The notes under the pieces are model-generated. The model saw nothing but the letters and a program-made list of their open reading frames with translations, was not told the DNA's origin and did not search any database. Position numbers and translations under genes: made by a program. A stretch of 64,000 bases of DNA from Paulownia fortunei (Eukaryota > Streptophyta > Magnoliopsida > Lamiales > Paulowniaceae): positions 2,170,001 through 2,234,000 of the forward strand of contig CM033122.1 of the NCBI GenBank assembly GCA_019321725.1, given 5' to 3'. Each line of letters opens with the position of its first letter. Position 1 is the first letter of the stretch. Below are positions 39,249 to 50,187 of this stretch, piece after piece.

Positions 39249-40519
39249 TGGTGTTTGTCCTTGCTTGCTCTGTGTCAGCTCATCCACTGTGGTTTGTGAA
39301 AGATAACTGAAAAATTGTATCTTTATGAATTTGTAATAAAATGTGGGGTTTATGGGAAAATAGTGTACTTATTTGGGGGCAGAATTCACATATTTCAGAT
39401 ATTCATCATCTGCTAGATTATGTGATAAATATACTATAGTAATAATTATTTTTATATATATTTGGAAATTTATATAATACAGTTTGTTAATTATAAATGA
39501 ATCATTTCAAATAAAAAAATTAAGTATAAGACACCTAAAATTATTACAAAATAGAGACAATTACATATTTATTTGACTAACCAACATTAACTTGATTTGG
39601 TCCAATCCGATCAAATGCTTATATATATATATATATTTCATTATTATGCCATAAAATCCTTAAATTTGTTAACAATACTCGAGTTATTCTGATTATTATT
39701 AAATTCTCTAAATTTAATTTATAAAAATAAATAATAAATTTCACTATTTTTTTAAAAAATATTATATTTATTTTAATTTAAGTTCGAACTTGATTTCATC
39801 TTCAAGTTACATATGACTTACATTTACTATATATAATTTTATTAATAAAAAATTATAATTTCTTATAGTTTGACCAAAATAAAGAGTTAATGCAAAATCT
39901 GCAATTAATAAATGTTTGGTGCAATTTATTTTGGCATGGTTATCATGACATGTATCATATTTTGATTTGCATAATTCCTTTTAGAAATAAAATAACATAT
40001 AAATAAATTTATTTGTATTTTGAAATGAAATATTTAATTAAGTTATTCCCTTTGATCCACTTCAATATATACTATTTAGCATGACTAATATAGAAAACAT
40101 GAACTATATAAATTTTATTTCTATGTAATATGTTATGAAGTTGATTTGCATAATTCCAAGGGAGAAAAATCTAAAAATTGAAAATCACCCTCCTAAACTA
40201 GACCTTTACGTCGTCGTATTCTCACTCTGAGCAAAGGGTTTTTCTTTCTGCGTATGCAATCACTAGGGTTTATGTCTTCCTCCCCCCTCCCCAGTGGCGG
40301 GAAAGAGAAAAGGAATTATCCCAACAGTTCCATTTATCTGATAAAGTTTGCAAGATTTCCTTATTCCCTTTCAAATTTTAAAATATAAAATTTACAGTTG
40401 AATTCTTGTACCTTTATATGTATTTTGCATTGAAAACGAGTAGCTAAATGTGATGCAATTTGAGTCCGATTATCAGTTAACTTTATTGGGTCATTGCTCA
40501 ATTCTTGAATTTCTCAAGA
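39249..40519. promoter_or_regulatory. Shared upstream region of the PsbP-domain and PPR genes
   Basis: The two genes are transcribed away from each other from this 1.27-kb region. Its centre (39,400-40,180) is extremely AT-rich, with a TA tract at 39,620-39,637. A telo-box (TAGGGTTT) at 40,264-40,271 and a C/T-rich stretch at 40,275-40,300 mark the likely PPR leader. No coding exon is seen. Confidence 0.45.
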
Positions 40520-42670
40520 ATGTATTCTTGCACATTGTATTTCTTACCCACGAGAAAAAAAATGTTTTTCTTCTCCCACTTAATGAGCGTTTCCACTTCT
40601 TGTTGTGCTGCTCAAGATGCTGACTTTTCATCAGATGATAACGCGGCGATGGAGTTGGGTAATTACAGTGAGCTGCAGCAGAGAATGCTGAGGCATGCGA
40701 CCTCAGGTAGCATTAGAAAAGCCCTTGAGATTCTGAATATTATGAGGAATAATGTTCCGGGGAAACCGACTGTTTATGACTATACTGCGATGATTAGATT
40801 TTATTTTAGGTCCGGAAATGTGGCGCTTGATGAGTTGTTTGAGGTTTATATTGGGATGAAAAGGTTCGGGCCGAGTCCAAATTTGTTGACTTATCAGACA
40901 CTTTTGAATGGGATTATTTCTGCTGGCGGATTAAAGGATGCGATTTTGATTACTGAGGAAATGATGGCGAGTGGGTTGTTGCCTTCATATACAATTTGGT
41001 CGAAATTGTTCAAGAAGCTGTTGAAAGCAGGAAGTTTAGTGGATGCTGCTTTGGTGCTTGAGATTATGATGAGTACCAACTCCAGTCCAAGTCAGTTTGA
41101 TATTAGCGCCTTGATTAAAGGTCTTTGTAAAATTCGGATGGTTCAAAAGGCATATTCTGTGTTCTCATCACTTTCGGGGAAGGGATACTTTTGCAGAGGG
41201 TGTCTTTACAATCCTATACTATGGACTTTATGTAAGTCTGAGCAGACTTATACCGCATTGGCATTTTTTGGTTTGTTAGAAAAGAAGGGTTTTATGCACT
41301 CTGTTTACTCATATACTGCTTTGGTTTATGGTTTTTGTAAGGAAAGGCAATGGGATGGAGCTTTTCGTTGTTTAGATGAAATGAAAAATGTTGGTTGTAA
41401 GCCTAGTCTGGTAACTTATACTGTAGTTGTTAAGTTTCTCTGTGATGACGGGAAAGTTGATGAGGCGCTAAGCCTTTTGGGAAAGATGGAAGAGAAAGGA
41501 TGTGATCCTGACTTGGTTACATACAATATAGTTCTTCGTGAACTTTGTCATCAAGGTAGGGTAGTTGAAATTGGTGATCTTGTTCAAGTTATCGATCAAA
41601 AGGGTTTGTCACCTGACATGTATACTCATGCCGCTTTGGCCGGAGGCATGTTGAAAAGGGGCAAGGTGGAGATTGCCAATAAGCTGTTGCTTGATATTAG
41701 TTTAAGGGGCTGCTCTCTAGATGATGTCATCTATAATATATATCTGCATTCCATGTGCTGTAATGGTAGTTCGAGAGAAGCTTTGTCCCTGATGCAGAGT
41801 ATGATGGAGAAGGGTTTTAGACCAACTAATATATCATATAACACAATTCTGAAAGGATTGTGCAAGGAGAAAAACATGGATGAAGCTCTAGAGTTATTTG
41901 ACCATGTCAAGTGGCCTACCAATGGGCCTGATTTGATTTCCTTCAATACAATTTTTTCGGCTGCATGTAAACTGGGAAATTCATCCATGATTCGGCGGAT
42001 TTTGTGGCGGATGGAATATGAAGGAATAAAGTTTGATGTTGTGAGTTCAACATGTCTGATTCAGTATTATTGTACAATTGGGAAAATCCCAGACTGCTTG
42101 AAGCTTGTGGAGTCCATGGTGATTAACGGTCCTCAACCTAATACAATCACTTTTAACACCCTCCTTATTGGCCTCTGCAAGAATCGACTACTTGGAATGG
42201 CAGAAAAAATGTTCAACTATTTCAAAGAAATTGGAGTTTCACCTAATACGACTACATATAATATTTTAATGCGTGCTTCCATAAGAGAAGGCAATGATTT
42301 TCTGGTATATGAACTTTCAAGGGATCTGTATAGCCAGAAATTGAAGCCAGACGTTGGCACCTATGGTTGCTTCATTTATAGCGTTTGTAAAGGAGGCAAG
42401 ATATCACTTGCCCTTCATCTTCGAGACATATTGCGAGAGAATGGAATTCCTCCTAATATTTTTATTTACAACACAATCATGAAAGCAATGTTCATGAGAG
42501 GAATGTTTTGGGAAATCATCTCTCTGTTTAAAGACATGGCCATGGATGGCTGTGAACCCAATGAAGGTTCTTTTGATATGTTGAGACGAGCAGAGATAAA
42601 AGGTTGGATGAAGGGTTTCCCTAGAGCAGTACAAATTTTAGAGTTTGTCATGCATGGTAACTTGTCCTGA
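40520..42670 (+). CDS. P-class pentatricopeptide repeat (PPR) protein
   Basis: Single-exon gene of 716 residues starting at the first ATG, 40,520; the codons just before it are open but contain no ATG. Family role: sequence-specific RNA binding in mitochondria or plastids, affecting RNA stability, splicing or translation. Seen: a basic, Ser/Phe-rich N-terminus fit for organelle targeting (further ATGs at residues 15 and 22), then 17 consecutive P-type repeats of about 35 residues and a partial eighteenth. Typical examples are LVTYNIVLRELCHQGRVVE, ISYNTILKGLCKEKNMDEA and ITFNTLLIGLCKNRLLGMA. There are no E, DYW or SMR domains, so it is a pure P-class member. The protein ends shortly after the last repeat with LEFVMHGNLS. 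I cannot name an Arabidopsis orthologue from memory, so no symbol is given. Confidence 0.93.
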   Translation: MYSCTLYFLPTRKKMFFFSHLMSVSTSCCAAQDADFSSDDNAAMELGNYSELQQRMLRHATSGSIRKALEILNIMRNNVPGKPTVYDYTAMIRFYFRSGNVALDELFEVYIGMKRFGPSPNLLTYQTLLNGIISAGGLKDAILITEEMMASGLLPSYTIWSKLFKKLLKAGSLVDAALVLEIMMSTNSSPSQFDISALIKGLCKIRMVQKAYSVFSSLSGKGYFCRGCLYNPILWTLCKSEQTYTALAFFGLLEKKGFMHSVYSYTALVYGFCKERQWDGAFRCLDEMKNVGCKPSLVTYTVVVKFLCDDGKVDEALSLLGKMEEKGCDPDLVTYNIVLRELCHQGRVVEIGDLVQVIDQKGLSPDMYTHAALAGGMLKRGKVEIANKLLLDISLRGCSLDDVIYNIYLHSMCCNGSSREALSLMQSMMEKGFRPTNISYNTILKGLCKEKNMDEALELFDHVKWPTNGPDLISFNTIFSAACKLGNSSMIRRILWRMEYEGIKFDVVSSTCLIQYYCTIGKIPDCLKLVESMVINGPQPNTITFNTLLIGLCKNRLLGMAEKMFNYFKEIGVSPNTTTYNILMRASIREGNDFLVYELSRDLYSQKLKPDVGTYGCFIYSVCKGGKISLALHLRDILRENGIPPNIFIYNTIMKAMFMRGMFWEIISLFKDMAMDGCEPNEGSFDMLRRAEIKGWMKGFPRAVQILEFVMHGNLS

Positions 42671-45425
42671 GAATGGAGGACATCAAATAGAGAATACAGA
42701 ATGATGATGAAGTTGGATCTGATAGCGATTCTTCATTACGAAACCTCCAGATGCTCTCCCTGACAATATGCTTTGGCTAAAGATGCCGGTCATCACAGTC
42801 TGCAACAGGTAATAAATTTCTTGACTGAATGTGAGTTTAAGGGTAATTGTCTTTATGTTCTATAAACATTCAATATTCAAGAAATCTGCAGTTTGATTTT
42901 GAAGACTCAGTAAAACTTAGAAAAGCCTCCGGAAGATTTTCATCAATAGAAGTCAATATTCGTAACTTTCTCTTCATAGTAAGTTATTCTCAGTTTATCA
43001 AGATAAGATAAGCTACTTTTCTTCAATTTCCATACGGAAACTAAATTCCCGAAGGCTAACTGTAATTTAATTAGCACAGTCAATATTTGCATTCTTCAGA
43101 GTAAAATTTCAGTAATCTCTCCTTGTCCCAGACAACTTATCCTGTGAAGTAAAGTCACATGTTCGGTTAAGTTAGAACTTGAGTATGGCCCACCTGAGTG
43201 TAAAAGTAATTGATCAATTTCTATAATGAACTTCCACATATATTTTATTTTTCCCTATGAGACCTGAAGTAAAAGTAGTAAGGTTTTTGGCGATATGTGC
43301 ACAAGAATTATCCTAGGAGAATACAATATGATTTCAACATGAGGAAATGTTCATGCTTTTCAAGGCAGTGTGTATTCTTTCACTTAAATAGATCAGAACT
43401 TTCATTTTGCTTTTATAATAAGGATTTATTTGAAGAGACTGGTATCAGTTCAATTAACTGTATTAGTTCAGAGCATTCACTTTACTCATGTTTAAACATT
43501 AAATAATATAGTTTGTAGTGAGTAAATCTTATTTATATAAACTCTGAACCAAATATAACTGGATTTGAGAGCCAATCCCCCTTGTTGTATCCTTGGAAAA
43601 TTGCTGTAATACACCGTTTTCATGTTTAACCATCATATCTAAAATGAAATATAAGTTCAACTAATTCATCTTGTATCAGAAATCCAACAGGGTTTCTCCG
43701 TTTCTTATTTATTTATTTATTTATTAGGGGTGGGGGAGTATTAAGTAATTCTTTGCTTCATATGCTTCTTTGTTTCTGTTGACATTAAATTCTTCATCTG
43801 TCTATGGAGCCCCTATTTCTATTTTTGCAAGTCCTCTATTTTTCCTGGCTTTAGTGACATCAGGTGAAACCTCCCTAGGATTTTAAATGTACTCCATTGT
43901 TACGACAGAGTCTACATTCGAACTACTCTGCACTAAGAATCCTCCTGGCGTACCACTTTCTTATTTTGGCATTTCTCTTTTCAAGTATTCACTGGATAAC
44001 ATACTGATTTATACACTTTTATTTGCCCCTGTCATCTAGTCATGATGTTTTTCCTGGTTGTCCTTTCCAGAATTTCATGTTGCATTGGAGGTAGCATGGC
44101 TGCGTGGACTTCAACGGCCTCTGGATTTGACCGGATAGTTTTTCCTGCAACTTTGCCTTCTGCATCTTGTTTGATTTATCAATGTGAGTCTTCTAGTCTC
44201 TCTATGCTTATTATTTTTCTTTTTTGTTTTTTTTATTTTTTTTAATGTTTTAAATGAAGTTGCAGATATGCTCTGGAGCTCATGTGCATGTTTTCCATAT
44301 TATTACACATCTGATTAAGGCTTGTTGCTAGTTTTGTTTCATCTGTTACTAATAGATATTGATTTTCTAGATATTGACTTCATCTATTTTCCTACTAGGG
44401 AAAATAAAAATAAAACAGAATTTGCTTAACCTAGTGCCTTTTTATGTCATTTGATTATATAATTGTCTTTCTTGAATAGATAAAGTGAACTATTATAATT
44501 GCTGCAGCATAAAGCTCTGTGTTGAATTGACAATTTCATTGCTCTGTCTCTGTGTGTGCTTGTGTTGGGGGCCTTGGGAGGGTTATGTCTGAAGAATATG
44601 GGGTTTACTCCGCACTCTTCTTGTCGAAGTTTTCTATTTTTTTATTTAAAACTGGAATATGTGGGTTGTCATTATTGTGGTATTCTACAATTGCATTATG
44701 ATTTATGAGTTAGCACTCACATTTAGATGATATCTATAATGTACTCGGAGGCTATTATAAGAATCTGTATCTTTATAGCGTGTTTGCTTTAGATTATGTT
44801 AATTGATTGTATTTTTCATGGTCGAACTTTATCTTGAGGAAATTCACTTGGTACTTTATGACCTTATTCCATTTGCTGTTAAAGTGCTAACTGCACAGCC
44901 TTCACAGTCACACCCATAGCCTACTCTTGTAATCGAAGTCAAAATAATATCTTGAGTGAGGGTGAAATGAAAAGAACATAATGATTGACATTGATCTGCT
45001 TGTTCCAAGCTCCATTTCCACACGTCATGATTGCTTTTATCCCTTGTATGTGAAACTATTTTATCAGTGTGAGTATTAGTTTTTCCTATGCTGTTATGGT
45101 CTGCAAGAACTGGACAGATCTTGAAGCTGTGGAAAATTACTAATGAATGGACAGTAAAAATCTAAAGTAGGGGATGAATGTAATTAGTGTAGATCACCCT
45201 TCGTAAGTATCAATGCATGGTTTTTCGAGATGTCTCCTTTTACTTCTGTTAATCATCTATAAGATGATTAAACTACATGGATTTTTTAACAGCTTGTTAT
45301 TGAATCCTACCTTTGAAAAACAACGATAAAATCAATTGAAAGGATGCAAAGCAATGATATCGAAATGAACAGTTGAGAAGCCTAAGTAATACAAAATAAT
45401 TAGATAACAATTCGGCGTTCTTGCA
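42671..45425. other. Region downstream of the PPR gene, probably with a spliced 3' untranslated region
   Basis: No coding gene is evident. Right after the PPR stop, exon-like sequence runs to a good donor, CAACAG|GTAATA (after 42,809). A moderately GC-rich island at about 44,071-44,185 follows the pyrimidine-rich acceptor TCCTTTCCAG and may be a non-coding downstream exon. A TTTA microsatellite lies at 43,704-43,725. The rest is AT-rich spacer up to the stop of the expansin-like gene. Confidence 0.4.
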
Positions 45426-47110
45426 TCAGGCAATCACTTGTACTCCTGAGTCATATGTGTCTCCAGGTTTCCAGTTATTAGGAATATCATTGACTGGAAC
45501 TACCCATGTATCGTCTCCATTTTCATCACTAAATAGCATCCTTACTGACAAAGATCCACTGGGCGGTGAGGTAGTTGTCCATACTGCTCCGTAAGTCCGA
45601 TCCAGTAGTTTGCACACGTAATTTTCTGTCTGCATATTGAAACGCTGAGTTATTTTTTGCATAGAAAATTCAGTATTTTGCAAATTGCTAGACCATCTGA
45701 ACCTGTGCTTTTTCTTTGCCGTGGAAAAGCCCTTTGTTGGACATGCTGACTAAGTGCCACATACACAGAAATGTTGAATGCATATTAAAAGATTCTGAAA
45801 GATACCTCACATAGTTGCACAGCAGTTATGTCCTTCCTGCCTTGTTGATACCAAATTACAAAGGCCAGATAATGAGGGTAGTTGCTGTTTTCATCTATCT
45901 TAATTGTAAGATTTTTGTTTGGATAGCTGCATGGAACCCTGTACATATACATGAATGAGCTTGTATCGTTATCTTCTGATTTGTGCAGATTCCGAGTAAG
46001 ATATAGAAAACATGGATGTGTTTTATTATTTGTGGGATAATGAAGTGCTATAACATAAGCATATGATCAAATAGGAAAAGCTTAATGTAAATTAAAAGAA
46101 AAAAGAACAAAATAGACAGACAGTTGTGACAGTTCCAGTTCCAGTTCCAGGTCAGTAGTTCATGAAACAGGATACTTAAAGAAACTGGGGAATTATGTGA
46201 TTTAGTAAAACCATTAGAAGTGATTCATACAAAATAATTACGTGAGACACTAGATGTATTATCTTATTAGAAATAATTCATACAAAAAAATTATGTGGGA
46301 CATTAGATGTAATATCTTATTAGAAGTGATTCTTATAAGGTATTATTTAGGACAGAGGTGTACTATGTTTGAGATGTATCTATCTTCATGAAGCTTAGTA
46401 ACCTTACCGTCTGTATTCAATGTCTACTATGCCAAGTGCTAATAGAGATGCAGCTGCATCTGCATTCTGAGCCATTCGACCAAAAGCTCGCCTGCTCAGA
46501 ATGAAGTCAGTGTGATCACTGGAACCCTGATCAGTTACGACTACAGTCACTCCATTGTCAGAACAGTAGTTACTGTTGGTACACCTGACCTGATGAAGCA
46601 AGAAATAGTTCAGAATAAAACCACTATTGCCTTAGACAAATGCCATGTTTATTTTCCTTCAGATGATATTTACCTGGTAGCAAGCACCACATCCTACTCC
46701 ATCTCGATAGAGATCCGATGCAGCAGATACGTCTCCACCGTTAATTGTTGCCCCGAACGTACCATAGCCACATTGTCCAGCTGCATTTATTATATCAAAT
46801 GCGCTCAATACTTAGAAGAACATAGTAATCAAACCATTGGCATGCATTTGTATATATCAGTTTAGCATACATTCCATGTGGATAATCCTATTTACTGACA
46901 AAAGAAGATGCATGTGGTAAAAAAACTATGCATGGCATTTTTCAGCTATATTGTTGATATCTCACTTTCTGTTCCATTATCATCAGAATTCGGGTAATGA
47001 GCAGCCCTCGAATGGATGAAACAATCGTTGCATGTAGCAGCATTTCCCAGACTTTCCAAGTGGAGAAAAGTTGCTACAAAAAGATAATAGAAAAACAGGA
47101 GACGTGACAT
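45426..47110 (-). CDS. EXLB1: Expansin-like B protein (cell wall)
   Basis: Five minus-strand exons, 46966-47110, 46674-46780, 46408-46589, 45806-45938 and 45426-45629, give 256 residues; phases and GT-AG ends agree. Seen: a signal peptide ([20 protein letters not shown], cleavage near residue 24) and an expansin double-psi beta-barrel with [17 protein letters not shown] and [12 protein letters not shown], rich in paired cysteines. The C-terminal expansin/CBM63 domain includes [13 protein letters not shown] and [13 protein letters not shown]. The HFD motif needed for wall loosening in alpha- and beta-expansins is replaced by TDFILS, as usual in the expansin-like families. The protein is therefore a secreted wall protein whose loosening activity is unproven. 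A TATA box at 47,200-47,207 puts transcription start near 47,170. This excludes the upstream in-frame ATGs at 47,194 and about 47,179 and supports the start at 47,110. Confidence 0.92.
46213..46354. repeat. 53-base tandem repeat, 2.7 copies
   Basis: Units start at 46,213, 46,266 and 46,319; the last is partial and more diverged. Each begins ATTAGAA and includes GATTCATAC-like and TAGATGTA-like blocks. The repeat lies in intron 3 of the expansin-like gene. Confidence 0.85.
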
Positions 47111-47199
47111 AGTAGCAAATAGCAAGTGGAGCAGATGAAAGGGAAGGAAAAGAAGACAAGTTTGTGTGTTTGTGTGCATGAACCGAGCATCCATTCTAG

Positions 47200-47207
47200 T
47201 ATTTATA
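47200..47207 (-). promoter_or_regulatory. TATA box of the expansin-like gene
   Basis: Read on the minus strand this is TATAAATA, 90 bases before the chosen start codon. It sits where a TATA box for a leader of about 60 bases is expected, and it decides between alternative start codons. Confidence 0.6.
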
Positions 47208-50187
47208 GAGAAATGGAACTTGCATACAACCTTTTCAGGCTGGTAAAATTTCGGACTTTTGACAAATGCATCCTGAAGGAAAGGAATCCTGCTATAGTTG
47301 TTATCTCTGCAAGTGTTAAAGACTTATTTCTTTCTTATTTTTGGATGTCAACACCTTAGACTATTGTGCAGTGTGAATTGGTTCATAAATATTTCTGATT
47401 AAGATAGTCAAAGTCAAACTGTCTGTGATACAACAAATTTTTTCTAAATGTTTGAACATTTAGAATGAAAGAATTCTGCTGTAATCATTACGAATAACTT
47501 CAAGGGCATTGCATTAACAAGCATAATTTGATTGGGACTTTGTACATTGGCATTATCTTGAATCTATATGGTGAAAGCATAGTTGTTGCAGCCGCCTACA
47601 CAGCCCGAGTGCCTAAGCTATTTTTCCTGTTAAAAAAGGATTAAACATATACTTTTAGGCATTTTTCATTGTTTAAAATATTAATTTTCTTAATTAAAAT
47701 TAATAATTTACACTAAAAGGTGCATTTATGCAGCAATACAAAATATATGCCAAATAAACAGCAAGAAGAAATCAACAAAAAAGAAAAATGCTTTTTAAGG
47801 TTCATGGTAATTAAGATAAATATTCATTTTAAAATTACTATCTTTCTCTTTCGTATTATCAATTATATCCGAAATTATTACTTATATAAGAAGTTTTTAC
47901 ACAAAACGACGAGAATAATAACATATTAACAATTAGATTTGTATTCTACTAGCATGATATGATTTTTACTATTTGTTATTCATATTGTATTAACGTGAAA
48001 TGATTCTCAACAGCTTCGTTGGTTTATCTTTGCTTTTGAGAAAATTGTTATTCATAGTGTCAAACAACCAATTGAGAAAAGACAAGAGGAAAGAAACACT
48101 CCAAGTCTCCAACTTGTCTTTTCTGAACGTTTCGTTTTGACAACTCAGAACTGAAGAAAGACACAACCCGTCTTCTTTGTTAGTGGTATGTAACCAAATA
48201 TTCCCTATTTTGAACCACAAAACTAGGATAGAACTTTCATATTATACCAATCAGAAGAAGACAAGGAAAGTAGAGACTGAAATAAAAGTTAGGTGTTTTT
48301 GCACTAACAGAAAATGCAGCCACGTTCTACTCGAGGAGGGAGGGGGGGGGGGGGGGGGGTTTGAGAAAGAAAAACAGTGCACATTTTTACAATATGTGAA
48401 ATGTAATCATTGTACCAAATGATAGTTTCAAATTTGGGGGCTCAGGCTTGGACCTAAACAAGGTGCCACAATAGACTGACCATCCCTTAAGTCAGTCATG
48501 ACATGGAAATCATTTTTTGGAAAATTAGCAAACTATCTACTATTTTAGGGATTTATATACTGGTTTAGACAATGATAGAAGCCTTCGGTTGTGATTGCTT
48601 GACCACTCAATTTTACAAAACTGTGTTTTATGGATGCTTTTTGGGAAATCAATATTTGTTTGATATTTAGAAAAAAAAAATTAAAAAATTATGTATCTCC
48701 ACGTGTTTAGTTTTTTTTTTATAAAATAATAATCCGATCAAATACTATTTCATAAAAAAATATATCATATTAAATGTCATTATTATATTTTTTCTCAAAA
48801 AACACTCGTCTATTATTAATCAAATATGTTTCCTTAGTTTTTTTTGTTTCCATAATACAACAACCCAACCCAATACCAACTCAAAAAAATAAGTATATGA
48901 TGTCAAATGTTACCACTCACCATCACACTTTTTCTCCCCCAAAAAAAAAAAAAACATCAAAACATATATCTAATAATTCTAATTTAATTCTCATTTCTTC
49001 CATTTTTTTTTTTTTTCTTTTTCTCTTAAAATCAATTCTTAGACATGGATTTAATCGTAACCGAAATTTTTGAATTTACAACATATTTAAGTTAGGATAT
49101 TTTTTATTTTGAAAATCATGTTCCCACAAGATTTTACCCTCAATATTTAGGGCTAGCCTCTACTAAAATCCTACTATGATCAGTCAAAACTGGAACAGTT
49201 AAAATTGATCTTCTTCTCTTTTACTTCTTCTCTCTTATCAAAATGAAAATCAAATTCAAATATTATGTATAGAGTTTGATATGATGAATAAGGAAATTAA
49301 TGAGATTATTAACAAAACTGTGAAATACTGTTTTCCTTGATTATCGTGACTCGTGAGGTCGATTTTCATTAAAATTTAATTGGTAAAATCAATTTACTTA
49401 GTATTTTCTGCCACTGTTCTCTATTCCTTCTGTGAAATTACAAAATTATTTCATTTTAATTGCAAATTAGCAATTAATTTGGTCTCAAACAAAAGCATAC
49501 AACTAATGAATAACCTTCCATATGTGTTACTGAGGTTGTTTGCTGAAAGGAAAAAAATGAAATCACATAATATAGGACCAAAAAATAAGAAAATTTAAAA
49601 AAAAAAATAGAAACATCCTAATTCAAAGAGAGCAGAAAATCCAGCAAATAAACATGGGGTAATCATCATATTTTTAACAATCTATGAGATAATACATTAA
49701 CTAATAGGATTAAATTTTACAATGCAACTCTAAATAATGCTTCACAAATTCATAATGCATTATTTATCAATATTTTACGTAACTAAATTTAGTAAATGAA
49801 TAATTTATTTTTTTGTGATTCTCTTTTTCCCTTCACATTTTTTTACTAATTTTCATCGTATTCCACGAGCAAGACACAACTAAAATAACTAACAGACATG
49901 CCCCCCGAAAAGCGCATTTCAATTTTCTAATTTATTCTTCTGGAAATGAAATTCCAACAACATTTACAATTCAAGATTCAGAATTTGCAATGAATCCTGG
50001 CTTTCATGATTTTCATTCGTCAATGCAATGAATGTAAAAAGTGGGCTAAAAAAACAAGAGCCCTTTTAGATTTTTGAAGTTAGAAAATTGATGGTTCAGA
50101 GTCACAAGTGGTTTGTTGAATTCATGAAGTTGAGAGTTTTGCATTGATGATCTGAGAATAAGAATCCACATTGGAAAATTGAAAGGG
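47208..50187. other. Intergenic region between the expansin-like and J-protein genes
   Basis: AT-rich spacer holding the promoters of both divergent genes. No exon is recognised. It contains a run of 18 G (48,342-48,359), several A or T homopolymers (48,700-49,020) and no transposon ends that I can pair. The leader of the J-protein gene probably starts around 50,050-50,120. Confidence 0.45.
48342..48359 (+). repeat. Run of 18 guanines
   Basis: An uninterrupted G run follows AGGAGGGA. It can form a G-quadruplex in principle and is a typical place for length variation or sequencing error. Confidence 0.9.

Noticed and set aside
36979..39637. Short repeats considered as a CRISPR-like array
   Set aside because: They are microsatellites and simple tandem duplications without unique spacers, in plant introns and intergenic DNA.
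40505..40519. Extension of the PPR protein upstream of 40,520
   Set aside because: The five codons before the first ATG begin with TTG, and plant nuclear genes rarely start there. The ATG at 40,520 is preferred.
44042..44245. 67-codon reading frame with better base composition downstream of the PPR gene
   Set aside because: No homology recognised and no coding neighbours. The segment fits a non-coding 3' exon better than a gene.
47111..47194. Upstream in-frame ATGs that would lengthen the expansin-like protein
   Set aside because: They lie at or before the transcription start implied by the TATA box at 47,200-47,207, and they would bury the signal peptide.
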